Source: Bermanella sp034110565 (GTDB taxonomy: Bacteria; Pseudomonadota; Gammaproteobacteria; Pseudomonadales; Oceanobacteraceae). Taken from it: a stretch of 48,209 nucleotides of DNA. Below the pieces are notes generated by a model. That model worked only from the letters and a program-made list of their open reading frames with translations, was not told the DNA's origin and ran no database searches. Below are positions 35,066 through 44,180 of this stretch, one piece after another. Location: the NCBI GenBank assembly GCA_034110565.1, contig JAWUYY010000076.1, forward strand, positions 1 through 48,209, read 5' to 3'. A program made the translations under genes and the position numbers. Position 1 is the stretch's first letter. Every line of letters begins with the position of its first letter.

Positions 35066-35789
35066 TCACTAAAGGGACTTCAAGTAGCTGTGCTCTGAGC
35101 ATCGCGAAATGCTGACTAATTGCCGCTGCGGTTGAGTCCACCCAAGGATTAAGCGCTTTGGCAACATCTGCGAATGTTTTCAGTTGTGCATTACTGGTTT
35201 GGCGGAAGCTATAAAAATAAAACGCGGCCAACTCACGCTTAAGCTGCAACCCAACCTTTTCCTCTTGTAACAACCAACGTTGCTGCACAGCTGTCTCTAG
35301 CTGAGAGACTGGAATCTGCGATAAGCCCAATGCATGGCAGGTTTTCCATAGTTCTTTGCGCAACACAAAATTCAATGTTTCAGACATATGCTGAATATCC
35401 AACACTAACCCAGAGCGCTCTGAATTAGGGGTTTGGGTTTGTAGCTTAAAAAAATACTCACGCAAAGATTCTCTGTCTTTAAGTTTCAGCGCATTACTTT
35501 CTAACTTATCTCGTACTGCCCAAACCGAAGAGCGCCATTGCGCGCTGCGATCTGCGCCTTGTGCTGACAGTGCTTTTTCTAATTGATTACCCACTAAGCG
35601 CTGATCTAAAAACTGTAACCTAGGGGTAACAGCCACTTGCACATTTGGCTCAAGAGCCATCAAGCAAGTAGGTCGTAACGTTTGCCAAAAAGGCGATAGC
35701 TGAGCAGAAAGGGACTCAATACTTCCATTAGGAGACGCCGCCCACAACCCGCTCGGCATTAGCATTAAAACCAACAGCAAACCACGCAT
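34983..35789 (-). CDS. exported protein of unknown function
   Basis: 268 residues. A signal peptide MRGLLLVLMLMPSGLWAAS is followed by a Leu/Gln-rich helical body with conserved-looking CLMALEPNV and LWKTCHALGLSQ, each with one Cys that may form a disulfide in the periplasm. I do not recognise the family. The 3' end overlaps the end of the convergent HDOD gene by 83 nt. The start is clear because a 3-bp gap separates it from the upstream symporter gene, which reads the same way. Confidence 0.65.
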   Translation of the reverse strand: MRGLLLVLMLMPSGLWAASPNGSIESLSAQLSPFWQTLRPTCLMALEPNVQVAVTPRLQFLDQRLVGNQLEKALSAQGADRSAQWRSSVWAVRDKLESNALKLKDRESLREYFFKLQTQTPNSERSGLVLDIQHMSETLNFVLRKELWKTCHALGLSQIPVSQLETAVQQRWLLQEEKVGLQLKRELAAFYFYSFRQTSNAQLKTFADVAKALNPWVDSTAAAISQHFAMLRAQLLEVPLVISLDSVSEPFPEYRPWPALPSPKPLQP

Positions 35790-35792
35790 GTC

Positions 35793-37100
35793 TTATTTAC
35801 CCTTTGCAGATGAGGAGGTGTCGTCCATTAACATAATAGAACGATCATTAAATATGCGCTCATCTAATTGCTGCTCTGACTTGGCCACCACACAAGAGAC
35901 GGCTGCATCCCCTGTCACGTTAACAGCCGTGCGCATCATATCTAACAAGCGATCCACACCAATAATTAAGGCAATCCCTTCGACAGGTAGACCCACTTGA
36001 GTCAACACCATAGACAGCATCACTAAGCCCACGCCCGGCACACCCGCCGTGCCAATAGAGGCCAGCGTCGCCGTTGCAATCACGGTTAAAAAGTCCATGG
36101 CGGATAAATCAATACCATACGCCTGAGCGATAAACACAGTAGCCACACCTTGCATTATGGCGGTGCCATCCATGTTCAATGTCGCACCAAGGGGCAAACT
36201 AAACGATGCCACTCGGTTATCCACGCCTAAGCGTTGCTCTACGGTTTTCATCGTCACTGGAAGCGTGGCGTTACTTGAAGCCGTACTAAATGCGAACAAC
36301 TGTACGCCGCGCATTTTATATAAAAAGGTCATTGGATTTAAATGGGCGAGCACACTCAGCAAGGTAGGGTAAATCACAAGAGCTTGAATCAATAACACCA
36401 ACACTACCGTGCCAAAGTAAACCGATAACTCCTCAATGGCTCCTAAGCCTTGGCGTGCAAATAAGGTAAACAACAAAGCAAAGACCCCATAAGGGGCCAG
36501 TTTCATGAGCATGGTGACAAGATTAAGCACCACTATATTCCAGTCTTCAAAGTGATTACGAATACGCTGACCAGCTTCACCGCTATGATTCACCGCCATA
36601 CCTAATAACAAGGCAAACACGATGATTTGCAGCATCTTACCTTCTGCCATGGCTGCAATTGGGTTACTAGGGAAGATATCCACCATAACTTGAGCGAAGG
36701 AGCTGGCTTGATTGATGCTGACCGCCGTGTTGCTGGTGAGATTCGCACCGACGCCAGGTTCAAATAATAATGCACAGCCCATGGCCAATGAAATGGCGAT
36801 GGCGGTGGTAAACAAATACAGTAAAACTGTTTTGCCGCCTAAACGGCCAAGCTGCTTACCCGACCCTAGGCTGGCTGCACCGCAGACCAATGACACCAAG
36901 ACCAAGGGAACCACCAGCAGCTTAAGGGTGGCGACAAATATTTTACCTACAATGAAAAATAATCCCCCCACGAGCCACTGATCCAGTACCACATCAACCC
37001 AAGGGTTCAGGCCCACCAAAAGCTGGGCAGCTGCGCCTAATACAATGGCTAATACCATGGCGATAAGAATTTGCTGAGTGAGTCCGTGAGGATGCTTCAT
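35793..37100 (-). CDS. dicarboxylate/amino acid:cation symporter (DAACS family)
   Basis: 435 residues, eight membrane helices plus re-entrant hairpins. Family signatures: ASSNATLPVT (HP1 serine-rich), NMDGTAIMQGVATVF (TM7 sodium and substrate), GTAGVPGVGLVML (HP2) and DRLLDMMRTAVNVTGDA (TM8 with the conserved Asp and Arg that bind acidic amino acids or dicarboxylates). Substrate: glutamate, aspartate or C4-dicarboxylate, with sodium or proton coupling. It begins 2 bp after the SCP2 gene stop, likely co-transcribed. Confidence 0.93.
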   Translation of the reverse strand: MKHPHGLTQQILIAMVLAIVLGAAAQLLVGLNPWVDVVLDQWLVGGLFFIVGKIFVATLKLLVVPLVLVSLVCGAASLGSGKQLGRLGGKTVLLYLFTTAIAISLAMGCALLFEPGVGANLTSNTAVSINQASSFAQVMVDIFPSNPIAAMAEGKMLQIIVFALLLGMAVNHSGEAGQRIRNHFEDWNIVVLNLVTMLMKLAPYGVFALLFTLFARQGLGAIEELSVYFGTVVLVLLIQALVIYPTLLSVLAHLNPMTFLYKMRGVQLFAFSTASSNATLPVTMKTVEQRLGVDNRVASFSLPLGATLNMDGTAIMQGVATVFIAQAYGIDLSAMDFLTVIATATLASIGTAGVPGVGLVMLSMVLTQVGLPVEGIALIIGVDRLLDMMRTAVNVTGDAAVSCVVAKSEQQLDERIFNDRSIMLMDDTSSSAKGK

Positions 37101-37102
37101 GA

Positions 37103-37474
37103 TTATTTCTTTTTATTAGGTTTTAGGTACTTAGTTAGGCCTTGAAACCACATTACTTCAGCAAAATCACCGCTAATCACTAAGTCTTTATTTTGGATGC
37201 CCGCCATAAATGCGTTTTTATCTTTGGCGGTCAAAATAGCCATACCGGTAGCTGCATCTTTAAAACTTAATGTAAATGTAGGCTCTTTGGTTAAGCCAGC
37301 CGATGATTTCACCTTACCATCTTTCACCGTAAAGTTGCGACCGCTGCCACTTTCGGTTTGAATTTGGAAAACCAAATCTTTGCCATCGATGTACTCCCCA
37401 CACGCAGGGTTATTTTTCGATGCTTTTTTTAGTAATTGAGCAAACGCCCATAGTAAAAACTTAAACTTAAACAT
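37103..37474 (-). CDS. SCP2 sterol-binding domain protein
   Basis: 123 residues. The fold is recognised by LVFQIQTESGSGRNFTVKDGKV, EPTFTLSFKDAATGMAILTAK and NKDLVISGDFAEVMWFQGLTKYL, which match the SCP2 lipid-binding domain (as in the UbiJ/UbiT family and small bacterial SCP2 proteins). Likely a cytoplasmic lipid carrier. The ATG at 37474 is chosen because the upstream 21 codons are basic and unlike the family. It precedes the symporter gene directly. Confidence 0.82.
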   Translation of the reverse strand: MFKFKFLLWAFAQLLKKASKNNPACGEYIDGKDLVFQIQTESGSGRNFTVKDGKVKSSAGLTKEPTFTLSFKDAATGMAILTAKDKNAFMAGIQNKDLVISGDFAEVMWFQGLTKYLKPNKKK

Positions 37475-37618
37475 GTTTAACCACTTTTTATTAATAATGA
37501 GAATGCAACAAACACGCGCAAAGCGCCGCGGCATCATACCATGGTCAAAGTCTGCATCAATCTTAGGAGAGGTTTTGCCCAGCCCTGCGTTGAAAACAGG
37601 GCCTGAACAAGGAAGGGT

Positions 37619-37894
37619 TTAGCTGTTTACTGCGTCTTTTAGTGCTTTACCCGGTTTAAAGCCAACTGAGTTGCTCGCTTTAATGGTGATCGCTTCACCC
37701 GTTTGAGGATTTTTACCTTGGCGTTGTGCGCGGTGCTTCTGCACGAAGCTACCAAACCCCACTAGGCTCACTGGGTCATTTTTGCGTAATGATTCAGTGA
37801 TTTGGTCGGTAATAATTGTAATGATCTCAGCAGCTTTGTCTTTGCTGATATCAGCTTGGTCTGCTACATACGCAGCTAATTCAGGTTTACGCAT
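37619..37894 (-). CDS. HU-family DNA-binding protein
   Basis: 91 residues. Histone-like dimer that bends DNA. Helical N-terminus MRKPELAAYVADQADISKDK, then VSLVGFGSF and the beta-arm tip GKNPQTGE, and the C-terminal KASNSVGFKPGKALKDAVN; all are diagnostic. The start is the ATG of MRKPEL, since the 11 upstream codons are not conserved. In Pseudomonas an HU-like gene occupies the same place between recG and rubredoxin reductase. Confidence 0.94.
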   Translation of the reverse strand: MRKPELAAYVADQADISKDKAAEIITIITDQITESLRKNDPVSLVGFGSFVQKHRAQRQGKNPQTGEAITIKASNSVGFKPGKALKDAVNS

Positions 37895-37923
37895 TTTACG
37901 ATCCGATTTTTTTATTGTTGTTA

Positions 37924-39066
37924 TCACGCCAGCATGGCTGGCAGTTCCTTGTTCAAACCCATCTTTTCAGCAACACAGTCCCCGGTCAAGGCATAACCTA
38001 GCAATTTCCCGCTAGAATCCTTAAAAAGCGCTCTAATATGTGGACTTTGGCCATCTATTTGCCACTCTCCCGCACTCTTTTCTGCAGGCGGACAGGTTAC
38101 TATCGGTAAACTTGGGGTCTTAACCATCACCGGCATAACTGGGTATTTCACCTGCGTAGGCTCACCTGCTAAGGTTTTTGCCAATGCTCTAACACCATTC
38201 ATTAAAGGCAAGACATAGAGAAGGTTTAATCCAGCCACTTCGGCGCAATCACCAATGGCATAGACGTTTGGCGCACTGGTTTGCAGCAACTGGTTCACCA
38301 CGATGGCACGATTCACATCAATAGCCGCGGCTTGTGCCAGAGCAACGCGAGGCCTCAAGCCTACCGCGCTGAGCATGACATCCGCTTTTAGCTCTGAACC
38401 ATCTGACAAGTGGGCTACATATTGCTCCCCTTCTTTTTGAACTGACGTCACGGCTTTCTCTAAATGCAGACTAACGCCTAATGCTCCAAGAGACGGTATA
38501 AGTGCTTCGCCGCAGGCAGGTGGTACTAAGCGAGAAAGGGGTTGGGAGTCAGGGGCGACTAAATCCACTGCAAATCCAGCACTGGCCAGATCATGGGCAT
38601 ATTCACAACCAACTAAACCTGCACCCAGTACTAGCACGCGCTTTTTACCCTGCACCGCTGCGTGAAATTTGGCGTAGTCCATCAGGTCATTTACATGATA
38701 AAGGTGTTCTGCGCCGTCGATTGGCAATTGAAAAGGCTCAGCGCCTAATGCCAACACTAAATCCCCATAAGCTAAGGCTTCATCATCTAGCATCACCACT
38801 TTTTCAGCTGGGTTAATAGCCGTTATAGTTTGGTGTGTGCGAATCTCAATTTTAAGCTGCTCAGCCATAGCTCCAGCGTCATTCATGGCAAGACCATCTG
38901 CGTCTTTGCCCTTGCTGAAGCCTGTGCTGAGCATAGGCTTAGAATACTGACGCCCATCATCTGCGGTAATCATGATCACTTGACGCTCGGCATCAGCCTT
39001 ACGGAATTCTTTTACCAAGTTATAACCGGCTAAGCCGGTTCCAATTACCACTAAAGGTGCAGTCAT
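37924..39066 (-). CDS. rubredoxin-NAD(P)+ reductase
   Basis: 380 residues, FAD- and NAD(P)-dependent. N-terminal FAD motif PLVVIGTGLAGYNLVKEF, second dinucleotide motif KRVLVLGAGLVGCEYAHDL (NADH), and the terminal FAD contact NVYAIGDCAEV. It reduces the rubredoxin encoded 107 bp upstream. This couple feeds electrons to alkane hydroxylases or to oxygen and superoxide detoxification (RubA/RubB in Pseudomonas). The ATG at 39066 has AAGG about 8 nt upstream. Confidence 0.93.
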   Translation of the reverse strand: MTAPLVVIGTGLAGYNLVKEFRKADAERQVIMITADDGRQYSKPMLSTGFSKGKDADGLAMNDAGAMAEQLKIEIRTHQTITAINPAEKVVMLDDEALAYGDLVLALGAEPFQLPIDGAEHLYHVNDLMDYAKFHAAVQGKKRVLVLGAGLVGCEYAHDLASAGFAVDLVAPDSQPLSRLVPPACGEALIPSLGALGVSLHLEKAVTSVQKEGEQYVAHLSDGSELKADVMLSAVGLRPRVALAQAAAIDVNRAIVVNQLLQTSAPNVYAIGDCAEVAGLNLLYVLPLMNGVRALAKTLAGEPTQVKYPVMPVMVKTPSLPIVTCPPAEKSAGEWQIDGQSPHIRALFKDSSGKLLGYALTGDCVAEKMGLNKELPAMLA

Positions 39067-39172
39067 GGGGAGCCTTTTGTTATTGCTATTATTAAAAGTT
39101 AACGCCAACTATTACGTATCCACTCTTTTAGGTGAAATGCGTTATCGGCGCTAACCTAACGTCTTAGACGGG

Positions 39173-39349
39173 TTAGAGTTCGATCATCTCGAAGTCGTCT
39201 TTACCTACACCACAGTCCGGACATAACCAATCTTCAGGCACATCACCCCAACGGGTTCCGGGCTCTAGGCCTTCTTCTGGACACCCTGTTTCTTCATCGT
39301 ATATCCAACCGCAAACGATGCATTGCCATTTTTTATAATCTTGAGCCAT
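39173..39349 (-). CDS. rubredoxin
   Basis: 58 residues, too short for most automatic calls. It carries the two iron-binding CxxCG knuckles, CIVCGWIYDEETG and CPDCGVGKDDFEMI, and GTRWGDVPEDWLCP between them. A one-iron electron carrier and the natural partner of the adjacent reductase. An Ala-Gln-Asp-Tyr-Lys-Lys-Trp N-terminus matches the RubA type. Ribosome-binding site GGGAGAG is present before the ATG. Confidence 0.97.
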   Translation of the reverse strand: MAQDYKKWQCIVCGWIYDEETGCPEEGLEPGTRWGDVPEDWLCPDCGVGKDDFEMIEL

Positions 39350-39564
39350 CAATTCTCTCCCAATTTTTTAGCGATGAACCTTACCCAAAACTTTTGTCCT
39401 GCACAAATAATCTATTGTGTTTATAGCAATTTAGATATTTAGAGCCATTTAATATTGATCTGATGCCGTATTAGGCCACCCATTTCAACGGGAAATCCCC
39501 ATGTATACTTGATTTCGGTATCGGATTGAGCCATTGTGCGCCGATCAAAAAGCAAGGCGGTTTC

Positions 39565-40095
39565 ATGCTCACGTTATCCTCTTCATTTACGATGCAACCT
39601 TGGCAAGGGCTTCGCCCCATGCCCCGTAGCATTGTGGATAACCCTTGGCGAAACTGGCTATTAGACAGCGGCTCACTAACGCAAAATGTTAAAGACCTCG
39701 CCCCTGGACGCTTTAGTTTACAGTTGCTTAGCCGCCGCTTTGGCCGTCCGTCCTTGTCCGAATGCAAAGCATTGAACATTCAGCCGCGCCATGAAGCGTA
39801 TGTTCGCGAAGTGACTTTATGTATCGACGGGCAAGCTCATATTTATGCACGTAGTATTATTCCCCGTAGCACTTTAACCGCCAGCGAACGTCGATTACTC
39901 AAACTTAATAACAAACCCTTGGGTGAGTTTTTGTTCGCCCATAAAAATATGCGCCGCGGCCCCATCGAGATCAAGCAAGGTTGGTTGAATGGTGAATCCG
40001 TTTGGGGTCGCCGTTCCATTTTTTACGTTAACGATAAACCCTTACTAGTATGCGAATACTTTCTGCCAAGCTTGCTACAGGTTGAAAGCCTTTAA
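39565..40095 (+). CDS. ubiC: chorismate pyruvate-lyase UbiC
   Basis: Converts chorismate to 4-hydroxybenzoate, the first committed step of ubiquinone synthesis. 176 residues from the ATG preceded by AAGGCGG. Conserved residues occur in EAYVREVTLCIDGQ, YARSIIPRSTL and RRSIFYVNDKPLLVCEYFLP (with catalytic Arg and Glu). A TTG 13 codons upstream in frame is not favoured. It is 36 bp upstream of ubiA. Confidence 0.95.
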   Translation: MLTLSSSFTMQPWQGLRPMPRSIVDNPWRNWLLDSGSLTQNVKDLAPGRFSLQLLSRRFGRPSLSECKALNIQPRHEAYVREVTLCIDGQAHIYARSIIPRSTLTASERRLLKLNNKPLGEFLFAHKNMRRGPIEIKQGWLNGESVWGRRSIFYVNDKPLLVCEYFLPSLLQVESL

Positions 40096-40131
40096 GGATA
40101 GAATGTTGTCACATTTGAAATTGGCTATATC

Positions 40132-41007
40132 ATGAATTGGCTTACTGACCGCTTCCCAAAACTGCCGTTTTATATTCAGCTAATGCGTTTAGATAAACCC
40201 ATTGGCACTTATCTTTTGTTATGGCCCACCCTATGCGCATTGTGGATTGCAGGCGAAGGTCATCCAAGCATCAGCAATGTGTTTATCTTTGTGGCAGGCG
40301 TCATTTTAATGCGCAGCGCAGGTTGCGTGATCAATGATTACGCTGATCGCCACGTAGATGGTCATGTCACACGTACCCAGAACCGCCCTCTTGCACAAAA
40401 AGTCATCAGCGAAAAGCAAGCCTTAGGCTTATTTATTGCTTTGTGCATCACATCATTCATCTTGGTGTTATTTACCAATACCTTTACCGTTTATCTGTCG
40501 GTTGGTGGCTTGCTGTTAGCCTTCATGTACCCCTTTATGAAACGCTACACGCATCTGCCGCAAATTGTATTAGGGGCAGCATTTTCATGGGCCATTCCCA
40601 TGGCATTCGCCGCAGAACTAAACGCTTTACCGGATGTTGTTTGGCTACTTTATGTGGCTAATGTCACTTGGACAGTGGTTTATGACACTCAATATGCCAT
40701 GGTTGATCGTGATGATGATTTAAAAATCGGTGTGAAGAGCACCGCCATTTTATTTGGCGAAGCCGATAACCTGATGATTGGTATTCTACAAATCATTACC
40801 CTCATTAGTTGGCTGATGATTGCCAGTAACATCGGGGCCACTTGGCCTGTATACCTTGCGATTACAGTCAGTGCAGGCTTATTTGGTTACCACCAAATGC
40901 TTACTAAGAACCGTGACCGTGACTTATGCTTTAAGGCATTTTTACATAATCACTGGATCGGCGCGGTCATGTTTGCAGGCTTGTTCGCTCATTACCTGAT
41001 GAACTAA
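40132..41007 (+). CDS. ubiA: 4-hydroxybenzoate octaprenyltransferase UbiA
   Basis: Membrane enzyme that attaches the polyprenyl tail to 4-hydroxybenzoate. 291 residues with about nine membrane helices. The two Asp-rich, Mg-pyrophosphate-binding motifs are NDYADRHVDGHV (68-79) and DTQYAMVDRDDD (185-196). Second step of the ubi pathway, in operon with ubiC. Confidence 0.97.
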   Translation: MNWLTDRFPKLPFYIQLMRLDKPIGTYLLLWPTLCALWIAGEGHPSISNVFIFVAGVILMRSAGCVINDYADRHVDGHVTRTQNRPLAQKVISEKQALGLFIALCITSFILVLFTNTFTVYLSVGGLLLAFMYPFMKRYTHLPQIVLGAAFSWAIPMAFAAELNALPDVVWLLYVANVTWTVVYDTQYAMVDRDDDLKIGVKSTAILFGEADNLMIGILQIITLISWLMIASNIGATWPVYLAITVSAGLFGYHQMLTKNRDRDLCFKAFLHNHWIGAVMFAGLFAHYLMN

Positions 41008-41035
41008 GCCGTTTAATTTATATACGAATAAGCTT

Positions 41036-41071
41036 GTGTCACATATCTGTCATACTTACGTTGTGTAATAT
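41036..41071 (+). promoter_or_regulatory. Pho box and -10 of phoB
   Basis: Two direct half-sites 11 bp apart, GTGTCAC-ATAT (41036-41046) and CTGTCAT-ACTT (41047-41057), match the CTGTCAT-N4 Pho-box consensus. A TAATAT -10 is at 41066-41071. Autoregulation of phoBR by PhoB under phosphate starvation is expected. Confidence 0.75.
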
Positions 41072-41105
41072 GCTTGTCATTAAATAGTAAATTAGAGCAG
41101 CCTCT

Positions 41106-41804
41106 ATGAAGCAACAGGGAAAAAAAATCTTAATCGTAGATGACGAAGCGTCTATCCGCGAGATGATTGCCGTCGCCTTAGAGATGGCCGGTTACGAATG
41201 TCTAGAAGCCAGCAACACTCAAGATGCCTACAGCATGATTGTTGATGAGAGCCCAGAAATGGTATTACTCGATTGGATGCTACCAGGCACCAGTGGCTTA
41301 GAATTTGCCCGTCGCCTTAAACGGGATGATCGCACCGCTGAAACACCGATTATTATGCTTACCGCAAAAGGCGAAGAAGATAATAAAATTCTTGGTCTTG
41401 AAGCGGGTGCAGACGATTACATTACTAAGCCTTTTTCACCCCGTGAATTAGTGGCGCGTCTTAAAGCCGTATTACGTCGTAGTACGCCTCAAGGCATGGA
41501 AGACCCTATCACGGTAAATGGATTGATTCTTGACCCAGTTTGCCACCGTGTCAGTGCCAATGAAGCGCCCTTGGATATAGGTCCTACTGAATATCGACTA
41601 TTACAGTTCTTCATGACTCACCAAGAACGCGCTTATAGCCGGACTCAATTGCTGGACCAAGTATGGGGTGGTAATGTCTACGTGGAAGAACGCACGGTTG
41701 ATGTACATATCCGTCGTTTACGTAAAGCACTGGGCAGTGATTTTGAGCACTTGATTCAAACGGTTCGCGGCACAGGTTATCGTTTTTCAACGAAAGCGTC
41801 TTAA
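41106..41804 (+). CDS. phoB: phosphate-regulon response regulator PhoB
   Basis: 232 residues. The receiver domain has phosphoacceptor D56 in VLLDWMLPG, with KPFSPRELVARL after it. The C-terminal OmpR-type winged helix includes RTVDVHIRRLRKAL and TVRGTGYRFS. It activates Pho-box promoters when phosphate is scarce. It is followed 87 bp later by phoR and preceded by its own Pho box. Confidence 0.96.
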   Translation: MKQQGKKILIVDDEASIREMIAVALEMAGYECLEASNTQDAYSMIVDESPEMVLLDWMLPGTSGLEFARRLKRDDRTAETPIIMLTAKGEEDNKILGLEAGADDYITKPFSPRELVARLKAVLRRSTPQGMEDPITVNGLILDPVCHRVSANEAPLDIGPTEYRLLQFFMTHQERAYSRTQLLDQVWGGNVYVEERTVDVHIRRLRKALGSDFEHLIQTVRGTGYRFSTKAS

Positions 41805-41891
41805 TCTCGCTTAAGGTACGGCTCGCTTGGTCCTGCATAGGCCCAGTACATAGTCATCTGACATAGTTACTTTGTTTGGTATGTTGTTAAT

Positions 41892-43205
41892 ATGAAGCAT
41901 GATTGGCGCTCTGCCATTCGCCGACTTATTTTTAATTTGGCACTCGCATTTGTTGTAGGTTGGAGCTTAGATATTCTGGCTCACACCCTCATATTGACCC
42001 TTGGGGCCTATCTGGCTTGGCACTTGCGTCAGCTACATAAGCTACAACAATGGCTCACCAGTCGAGATATTGAAGAACCGCCCACTAGCCATGGCTTGTG
42101 GGGCAGCATTTTTGACGATGTCTACCGATTACAACGCCGCCAAGAAAAATCTAAAAACAAACTAAAAGCCATGCTTAAGCGTGTACAAGAAAGTACCGCA
42201 GCACTTAAAGATGGCGTGCTCATGGTGGATAGCCAGGGCAATTTAGAATGGTGGAACCAAGCGGCCAGTACATTACTTGGCCTGCAAAACGCCAAAGATA
42301 TCGGCCAACCCATCACCAACCTTGTACGCCACCCTGACTTCAAAGCCTATTTTGATAAATCCCATTACGATGCGCCATTAGAAATCACCAGTCCCATCAA
42401 TAATGATGCTATTTTAGAATGCCATATCACGTTATTTGGGCGTAAAGATCGCCTAATCGTTTGCCGTGATATCTCTCACTTACATCAGTTAGAATCCATG
42501 CGCCAAGACTTTGTGGCGAACGCCAGTCATGAATTACGCACACCTCTAACGGTCATTTCTGGCTACTTAGAAACGTTCATTGAATACAAAGATACCCTGC
42601 CCGCTCGCTGGGGCCGTGCCTTGCAGCAAATGCATGAGCAAAGTCAGCGCATGCAGAACCTAATCAATGATTTGCTGGTTTTAAGCCGCTTAGAAAGCGG
42701 CCAAGGCCCCGATCACGGTAGAGTTGTCGTGTCTTCACTGCTAAATGCTCTAGTGGCCGATGCCAAATCCCTAAGTGCCGATAAGCATCACAATATAAAC
42801 TTGGACTGTGAAGATTTTGACTTGCTAGGCATTGAAACCGAATTATCTAGTGCATTTGGAAATTTAATTTTTAATGCGGTGAAGTACACACCAGAAGGTG
42901 GCGAGATTAATATCCGTTGGTGGCAGGACACGTCTGGCTTGCATCTTGAAGTTAAAGATAACGGCTTAGGAATCGACCCGAAACATATTCCGCGCTTAAC
43001 CGAACGATTCTACCGTGCGGACCCAAGTCGTCACAGTGATACTGGGGGCACAGGACTTGGATTAGCCATCGTCAAGCACACCTTACTACGTCATGACGGC
43101 CACTTACACATTAGCAGTCAACTTGGTAAAGGCAGCTGCTTTACATGCCACTTTCCTGTGTCTCGAAAAATGGCACGAGCCCAAATAGATGCGGTTAATA
43201 GCTGA
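41892..43205 (+). CDS. phoR: phosphate-regulon sensor kinase PhoR
   Basis: 437 residues. Two hydrophobic segments near the N-terminus (about 10-30 and 31-45) with almost no periplasmic loop, as usual in PhoR. A PAS domain (about 100-200) has LKDGVLMVDSQGNLEWWNQAA. The dimerisation domain carries H213 in ASHELRTPLTVISGYLE. The ATPase domain has NLIFNAVKYTPEGG (N box), DNGLGIDPKHIPRLTERFYR and GGTGLGLAIVKH (G boxes). Partner of PhoB. Confidence 0.95.
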   Translation: MKHDWRSAIRRLIFNLALAFVVGWSLDILAHTLILTLGAYLAWHLRQLHKLQQWLTSRDIEEPPTSHGLWGSIFDDVYRLQRRQEKSKNKLKAMLKRVQESTAALKDGVLMVDSQGNLEWWNQAASTLLGLQNAKDIGQPITNLVRHPDFKAYFDKSHYDAPLEITSPINNDAILECHITLFGRKDRLIVCRDISHLHQLESMRQDFVANASHELRTPLTVISGYLETFIEYKDTLPARWGRALQQMHEQSQRMQNLINDLLVLSRLESGQGPDHGRVVVSSLLNALVADAKSLSADKHHNINLDCEDFDLLGIETELSSAFGNLIFNAVKYTPEGGEINIRWWQDTSGLHLEVKDNGLGIDPKHIPRLTERFYRADPSRHSDTGGTGLGLAIVKHTLLRHDGHLHISSQLGKGSCFTCHFPVSRKMARAQIDAVNS

Positions 43206-43210
43206 GCGAG

Positions 43211-44086
43211 CTACCTTACTTTAGCCACAAACTTAGATAAAGCCGCAAGTTTTTCTGGGTCTTCATCTTCGTAACGCACCAGTAAGTTAAATAACTCCCC
43301 GTCGATGCGCTTATCCGGTGAACTCACCGCACATACAAAACAATTTACTCGCGCCACGATGTCTTCTACTTTACTGACAATATCGACTACAACTTGATCA
43401 AACAAACGTGGCACACCTTGTTCGCGCTTCACCACTAATAACATTTCATTTAAGTTAATGTCTTTAACAATACAACGCAGCTCATGACCATCCGATGTGC
43501 GCACATGGGCTAAGGCTATGGTTTTATTCGCGCTTTTTTTGGTCTTAGGTTTATCCAGTAATTGAGCTGATGGAGCCGCACCAGCCAATAAATTTGCACT
43601 GCCTGAAGCTGGATTTGCTTTAGGCGTACTGGGCGCAGCACCGGTTAGCAAACTGGCATTGTCGCTTTTTTGAGCCTGACTGGCGGTTTGCATGGGGCTC
43701 ATTTTATAAAACTTATAAATCAAGCGGGCCAGTTTGGTCCCTAACTGCTCATTATTAAACGGTTTACCGATGTAATCACTCACGCCCGCTTCAACCGCCT
43801 TAACGATATGGCTTTTCTCCGAGCGGCTGGTAATCATCAAGAATGGCGTTTTTTGATAGCGCTCTTCCGAACGCATCCACTGTAATAGCTCAAGACCGCT
43901 CATGTTGGGCATCTCCCAATCACACAGCAGCACGTGGTAAGTACCGGCTTTCATCTTGCTTTGCGCTTGTAAGCCATCTGCTGCGTCGTCTACTTGAGCA
44001 GACGGATATTGCGCTTTGACTGCTTTGCGCACCAGATCCCTAATAAACCGAGCGTCATCGACGACTAAAATATTCAGCCCCTTCAT
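43211..44086 (-). CDS. response regulator with a C-terminal PilZ-like or unclassified domain
   Basis: 291 residues. A CheY-type receiver (1-125) has phosphoacceptor D56 in LLCDWEMPNMSG and KPFNNEQLGTKL. A flexible Ala/Pro/Ser linker (about 135-185) carries the sequence LL-T/A-GAAPS twice. The C-terminal domain (about 195-291) is beta-rich (ELRCIVKDINLNEMLLVVKRE … VARVNCFVC) and might be PilZ-like, but the RxxxR and DxSxxG motifs of PilZ are not clear. Pseudomonas has an equivalent gene near phoR. Orphan; its partner kinase is unknown. It ends 6 bp from the convergent phoR. Confidence 0.8.
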   Translation of the reverse strand: MKGLNILVVDDARFIRDLVRKAVKAQYPSAQVDDAADGLQAQSKMKAGTYHVLLCDWEMPNMSGLELLQWMRSEERYQKTPFLMITSRSEKSHIVKAVEAGVSDYIGKPFNNEQLGTKLARLIYKFYKMSPMQTASQAQKSDNASLLTGAAPSTPKANPASGSANLLAGAAPSAQLLDKPKTKKSANKTIALAHVRTSDGHELRCIVKDINLNEMLLVVKREQGVPRLFDQVVVDIVSKVEDIVARVNCFVCAVSSPDKRIDGELFNLLVRYEDEDPEKLAALSKFVAKVR

Positions 44087-44180
44087 GGCTACTCCAAATA
44101 AATCTCATCACTTCAGAGTAGCACAGGATTTTTAGCCTATTAGTTCAATAGATTGTAAATAATATTCAATTATCAACGCT

